Source: Chloroflexota bacterium (GTDB lineage: Bacteria > Chloroflexota > Anaerolineae > Anaerolineales > Villigracilaceae). Taken from it: a DNA stretch of 64,000 nucleotides. The translations under genes were made by a program, and so were the position numbers. Positions 60,845-64,000 of this stretch are shown here, in pieces. The notes beneath the pieces were generated by a model, which was not told the DNA's origin, ran no database searches, and saw nothing but the letters and a program-made list of their open reading frames with translations. The stretch spans positions 123,542 through 187,541 of the forward strand of contig JACRLB010000029.1 in assembly GCA_016235445.1 (NCBI GenBank). The letters are read 5' to 3'. Every line of letters begins with the position of its first letter. Position 1 is the stretch's first letter.

Positions 60845-61435
60845 TCAGTTGGTTTTGTTGTTTAATGGCGCGGAGAATAATTTTGTATAAACCGACCCGC
60901 TGGTGTGCAGTTCGCTTTTGTACAAGTGGATGGAGTCTACTCTGGTTGAGCCGATATTGCCAAGTTGAATTGTGTCCAATGTGATGCGGATTTTTTGGAG
61001 AGCGGTCTCATTCAGGTTTTGGCGGATACGTCCCAGGGTAAGGTGGGGGGAAAATGTTTTTTCTTCCTTTTCGTAGCCGAGGCGGGTTGTGCCTGCTTCG
61101 ATGCTTTTTTGCAGGGAGGCGAGCTCTGCCGGGGCGTGGATTCCTGCCCATAGCACGCGTGGCCGTTTCGAGTTTGGGAAGGAGCCGATGCCGCCGATTT
61201 GCAGGTTGAACTGCGGGTGTGAGTCTGCTGTTTGGGTGAGGAGTTGTTTGAGAAAATCCACGTGCGAGGCGGCAATATTCCCGATGAATTTTAAAGTTAA
61301 ATGGATATTTTTTGTGGGAACCCATCGAATGAGTTCATCCCCCAGGGGGCGGCGCAGGCGGGCGGTTTGTGTTTCGAGCGCGTTTTGAAGTTGATTTGGG
61401 AGTTCGATGGCTATGAAGGCGCGCAGTGGGGTCAT
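60845..61435 (-). CDS. thpR: RNA 2',3'-cyclic phosphodiesterase ThpR
   Basis: 196-aa 2H phosphoesterase. Both catalytic HxTx motifs are present (NIHLTLKFIGNI near residue 45 and FSPHLTLGRIRQ near 130), in the LigT/ThpR spacing, and it begins with the family's LRAFIAIELP. It opens 2',3'-cyclic phosphates at RNA ends. Its start overlaps the response regulator stop by 4 nt and its stop is 2 nt from the rsfS remnant. Confidence 0.94.
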   Translation of the reverse strand: MTPLRAFIAIELPNQLQNALETQTARLRRPLGDELIRWVPTKNIHLTLKFIGNIAASHVDFLKQLLTQTADSHPQFNLQIGGIGSFPNSKRPRVLWAGIHAPAELASLQKSIEAGTTRLGYEKEEKTFSPHLTLGRIRQNLNETALQKIRITLDTIQLGNIGSTRVDSIHLYKSELHTSGSVYTKLFSAPLNNKTN

Positions 61436-61815
61436 GCTTTATCTTGCAATACTTTTTCCACGGCTTGTTTGAGATCCTGGAAGCCGACGGGTTTGGTGAG
61501 GTAGAGGGATGCGCCTGCGTCGAGGCCGGTTTTGATGTCGCTGGGCATGCTTTTGGCGGAGACGACGATGACGGGAATGGAGGCGAGGTCTGGTTCGCGG
61601 CGCATGTAACGGAGGACTTCGAGCCCGGAAATATCGGGCATCATGATGTCGAGGAGGATGAGGTCTGGTTTTTCCTGTGAGATCATGGGAATGGCGGGGG
61701 CGCTGGAAAACATTTTTATGACGCGAAAGCCGTTGACGCGCATCATCTCTGCGAATAGTTCGGCGGCATCAGGTTCGTCTTCGATGATCATTACTGTTTT
61801 TTGTGTGGAAGCCAT
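61432..61815 (-). CDS. Single-domain response regulator
   Basis: 127-aa receiver. EDE at residues 12-14, phospho-acceptor D56 in ILLDIMMPDISG, VVSAKS and LTKPVG. ATG at 61815 has GAGGAAA upstream and is preferred over an earlier in-frame ATG. Closest in style to the receiver at 8771. No kinase adjacent. Confidence 0.93.
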   Translation of the reverse strand: MASTQKTVMIIEDEPDAAELFAEMMRVNGFRVIKMFSSAPAIPMISQEKPDLILLDIMMPDISGLEVLRYMRREPDLASIPVIVVSAKSMPSDIKTGLDAGASLYLTKPVGFQDLKQAVEKVLQDKA

Positions 61816-61944
61816 GCTGTTTTCCTCTTTGCTAAAAATAGCATAAAGCCGATGAATTGGCAAGGGGCTGGGGGTTTGATTATGGTTCCGTAAGAATTGA
61901 TGCGGTGTTACGGTCTATGGAGCATATTGCTTAATGGAGGCAGA

Positions 61945-62460
61945 ATGACAGAGTTGGATGCGTTTCGCGCGGAGAAAGATGAGTTTTTTGGCGGTCACCC
62001 GCAAAGCCCGTTGACCGCTGGGCAGAAGAAGGAGTTTAAGGGATTGCAGTATTTCCCTGAAAATGATGCACTGCGGTTTGAAGTGCAGGTGGATGAATTC
62101 GAGAACAAGGAAAAATTCGATATGCAAACTTCAACAGGGGATGTGCAGGTTTATGAGAAGTTTGGAAAATTTCGTTTTGAAGTGGACGGGGATGAAGTGG
62201 AGTTGACGATCTACCAAAGCCAGCACGGTTTCTTTCTTCCGTTTGTAGATTCTTTGGCTGGTAAAGAGACGTACCCGGCGGGCCGCTACCTTGAGCCAGA
62301 GCCGTTAGCGGGCGGGCGTTTTCTTGTGGATTTCAATATCGCGTATAACCCGTATTGCGCTTATAACGAAATGTGGTCGTGCCCGATCACCCCTGCGGAG
62401 AATCGTTTGAAGGCGGCGATCCGTGCGGGGGAGAGGTTGTTTCATATTGTGCCATTTTGA
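61945..62460 (+). CDS. DUF1684 family protein
   Basis: 171 aa from the ATG preceded by GGAGG. The DUF1684 signature is clear at the C-terminus: VDFNIAYNPYCAYNEMWSCP followed by ITPAENRLKAAIRAGE; the middle has GKFRFEVDGDEVELTIYQSQ. Biochemical function unknown. Short and freestanding. Confidence 0.88.
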   Translation: MTELDAFRAEKDEFFGGHPQSPLTAGQKKEFKGLQYFPENDALRFEVQVDEFENKEKFDMQTSTGDVQVYEKFGKFRFEVDGDEVELTIYQSQHGFFLPFVDSLAGKETYPAGRYLEPEPLAGGRFLVDFNIAYNPYCAYNEMWSCPITPAENRLKAAIRAGERLFHIVPF

Positions 62461-62529
62461 CAATATTTGAACTTCCGCATACTCGGTTCCGGATAGCCTG
62501 ACTAACTTTTACGAGACTCGGAAACAAAA

Positions 62530-63312
62530 CTACCACGTGCAATTCGGCGTGGTGTTGATGCCCGCTGATTTTCCCACACGTTTATACATGGTTACGTTGG
62601 TGAACGGCTCCTCCAATATCCCGTCGTGGATGGCCCAGGAGCGTTTGCGAATGCCGTTTGCCGCATCGGGCATACGGAATGGGGTCGAGCCATCCAGATG
62701 CCCGTGCAAGTCGCCGCCGGGTTGAAAGCCCGCATGGATGCTGTCCATCAGGCGTTTGCCGATTTGGTAGGTGAAGCCGTAGCGTTCAAAGATGACTGCG
62801 TTGTGATAATACAGCGGCTCGACGAAATACATTTCATGCCCAAGCGCGGTGATGAATTCTTCAAAGGCTTCGATGGCCTGACCGAGCAATCTCAACCCGC
62901 GTCGTACCTGACCTGGGGCCAGCCCAGCTTCGAGAGCCTTTTGCTCCGCTGTGACATTTCTTTGCAGTGTGCCGAATTTCGTAGGTGAGCCGTTTGGCAT
63001 TTTGTCCACGTCAAAGCGGGGAGAGTCGGGGTCGTTGAGGATGTAGAGCAGAACGTGGATTTGTCCGTTGAGCGTGTCAGTGAGATGGGCGTAGAGGATT
63101 GGGTCGGGGAAATCAATTTTGTGGAAGAGTCTCATTTCCACATCGGTGGAGTTGGTTGCAAAGCGAAACTGCAACAGGTTGTAACCAGATGCGGAAGTCA
63201 GCGGGGGGATGTTATATTTTTCAAGAAGTGAAACTGGGATGTAGCGTGAATAAATCGCGCGTTTTTCAGCTTCAGGGAGCAGGTTGATTCCGCCAATCGT
63301 TGAGGGGGGCAT
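62530..63312 (-). CDS. Conserved hypothetical protein, 260 aa
   Basis: Not recognised with confidence. The C-terminal third (VEPLYYHNAVIFERYGFTYQIGKRLMDSIHAG and MPDAANGIRKRSWAIHDGIL) recalls the end of an acetyltransferase-like domain (YYHNAVIFERYGF), and the first part is mixed alpha/beta without signal peptide. The ATG at 63312 lacks a ribosome-binding site. A 14-bp stem (63330-63343 / 63354-63367) separates it from smpB. Confidence 0.65.
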   Translation of the reverse strand: MPPSTIGGINLLPEAEKRAIYSRYIPVSLLEKYNIPPLTSASGYNLLQFRFATNSTDVEMRLFHKIDFPDPILYAHLTDTLNGQIHVLLYILNDPDSPRFDVDKMPNGSPTKFGTLQRNVTAEQKALEAGLAPGQVRRGLRLLGQAIEAFEEFITALGHEMYFVEPLYYHNAVIFERYGFTYQIGKRLMDSIHAGFQPGGDLHGHLDGSTPFRMPDAANGIRKRSWAIHDGILEEPFTNVTMYKRVGKSAGINTTPNCTW

Positions 63313-63329
63313 AGGTTTTATCTTTCATT

Positions 63330-63367
63330 TTTCATCTTTCCTCCTGATCGAAAGAGGAAAGATGAAA
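63330..63367 (-). terminator. Hairpin between smpB and the 62530 gene
   Basis: Perfect 14-bp arms TTTCATCTTTCCTC and GAGGAAAGATGAAA. No U-tract, so a partial terminator at best. Confidence 0.45.
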
Positions 63368-63371
63368 GAGG

Positions 63372-63833
63372 TCATCGAACACGCATTGCTCTATCTTTAT
63401 CGCGCGCTTCGTCTCGTTTGGCGATGGTGGCGCGTTTGTCGAAGGCTTTTTTGCCTTTGGCGAGGGCGATCTCCAGCTTGGCGCGCCCGTCTTTTAAATA
63501 GACGCGGATTGGGACGACCGTCATGCCTTTGATGCGGACGTTGTTCCATAATTCGCGAATCTGCTTTTTGTGGAGGAGCAGGCGGCGTTTGCGCCTGGGT
63601 TCGTGGTTGAAGTATTTTCCCGCCTGTTCATACGGGGCGATGTGCGCTTCCATGAGCCAGGCTTGTTCTCCGTCTTGCACGTCCACATAGGCTTCTTGAA
63701 TGCTGATCTGTCCTGCGCGGATGGATTTGATCTCTGATCCCTGCAGGACAAGGCCAGCCTCGAATTTTTCCATGAGGAAGTATTCGAAGCTGGCTTTACG
63801 GTTGCTTGCGATGATTTTGATGTTTTCGGCCAC
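63372..63833 (-). CDS. smpB: SsrA-binding protein SmpB
   Basis: Carries tmRNA to stalled ribosomes, 153 aa. MAENIKIIASNRKASFEYFL, VLQGSEIKSIRAGQISIQEAYV, EAHIAPYEQ, RRKRRLLLHKKQI and the basic C-terminal tail (KKAFDKRATIAKRDEARDKDRAMR) are all characteristic. The start is GTG at 63831-63833, and a TAAAAT box ends 6 nt upstream on the minus strand, so the mRNA is probably leaderless. Confidence 0.96.
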   Translation of the reverse strand: MAENIKIIASNRKASFEYFLMEKFEAGLVLQGSEIKSIRAGQISIQEAYVDVQDGEQAWLMEAHIAPYEQAGKYFNHEPRRKRRLLLHKKQIRELWNNVRIKGMTVVPIRVYLKDGRAKLEIALAKGKKAFDKRATIAKRDEARDKDRAMRVR

Positions 63834-63839
63834 GGGATG

Positions 63840-63845
63840 ATTTTA
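63840..63845 (-). promoter_or_regulatory. -10 box of smpB
   Basis: TAAAAT on the minus strand, 6 nt before the GTG start. The remaining sequence to 64000 shows only a 13-bp direct repeat ACCGACAGTACAT (63866-63878 and 63904-63916). Confidence 0.6.
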
Positions 63846-64000
63846 GCATAAACGCCTAAATGCGAACCGACAGTACATAAGCGTATCTATATTGCATGAA
63901 ATTACCGACAGTACATCGTATAGATTTTCGAGTTACGAAATACGCAATTTGAACGTGATGGATTTTATCAAACGTCCATTACAATAGACCTTAAGCCGTT

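Overview
The window looks like a chromosomal segment of a Chloroflexota bacterium, most likely class Anaerolineae. This is inferred from gene content and style: many DUF-only membrane proteins (DUF2721, DUF3054, DUF2905 beside ruvB, DUF1684), Thr/Pro-rich lipoproteins, a dephospho-CoA kinase with a C-terminal extension, a TPR protein with repeated P-D-W-L motifs, and GC-moderate DNA with repeat-filled gaps. There is no rRNA or recognisable tRNA gene, CRISPR array or prophage. Coding density is high and most gene products are housekeeping or envelope functions.

Layout. 1-6122 (minus): 3'-truncated FAD-dependent amine/amino-acid oxidoreductase, then a complete branched-chain amino-acid type ABC importer (livFGMH plus lipoprotein binding protein). 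6394-11050: cNMP-binding protein, LysM/M23 peptidase, DUF192, response regulator, exonuclease III, small unknowns. 11139-14519: recJ, rhodanese, SDR. 14563-15670: repeats and the RNase P RNA gene (minus) with tandem copies of its own 3' end. 15750-24779: coaE, the c-di-AMP synthase pair cdaA/ybbR, der, nucleotidyltransferase, ECF sigma/anti-sigma, NUDIX, two lipoproteins. 25516-32301: rRNA methyltransferase, tgt, adenylate cyclase, membrane protein, uppP, M20 peptidase. 32304-43462: a same-strand cluster for a MacB/LolCDE-like exporter (two ATPases, one fused to a cNMP-binding domain, a double-FtsX permease, a lipoprotein adaptor) mixed with two GAF histidine kinases and a receiver. 43500-43802: three tandem c-di-GMP-I (GEMM) aptamers and a terminator. 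43926-54000: ruvB, DUF2905, methyltransferase, beta-CASP nuclease, queA, uracil-DNA glycosylase, two hydrolases, an apparent selenocysteine peroxiredoxin, a peptidase S51/CysRS-tail fusion. 54015-63833: pyrimidine-nucleoside phosphorylase, TPR/PDWL protein, ndk, lipoprotein, truncated rsfS, thpR, response regulator, DUF1684, unknown, smpB.

Two repeat systems run through the window. First, heptanucleotide tandem arrays lie between genes and also inside recJ, the M20 peptidase, queA, the uracil-DNA glycosylase and a lipoprotein signal peptide. Second, several families of 90-200 bp nested palindromes have 9-15 bp terminal inverted repeats. One sits in the RNase P 3' duplication with a 4-bp target duplication, one ends rsfS early, and one supplies the N-terminus of a lipoprotein.

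Signalling is dense: c-di-AMP synthesis (cdaA), cAMP-type synthesis and binding (cyclase, two cNMP-binding proteins) and c-di-GMP sensing (GEMM RNAs) are all present. Several genes (ruvB, tgt, smpB, the ECF sigma factor, the 20998 gene) have a -10 hexamer 6-8 nt before the start codon and no ribosome-binding site, so leaderless transcripts seem common.
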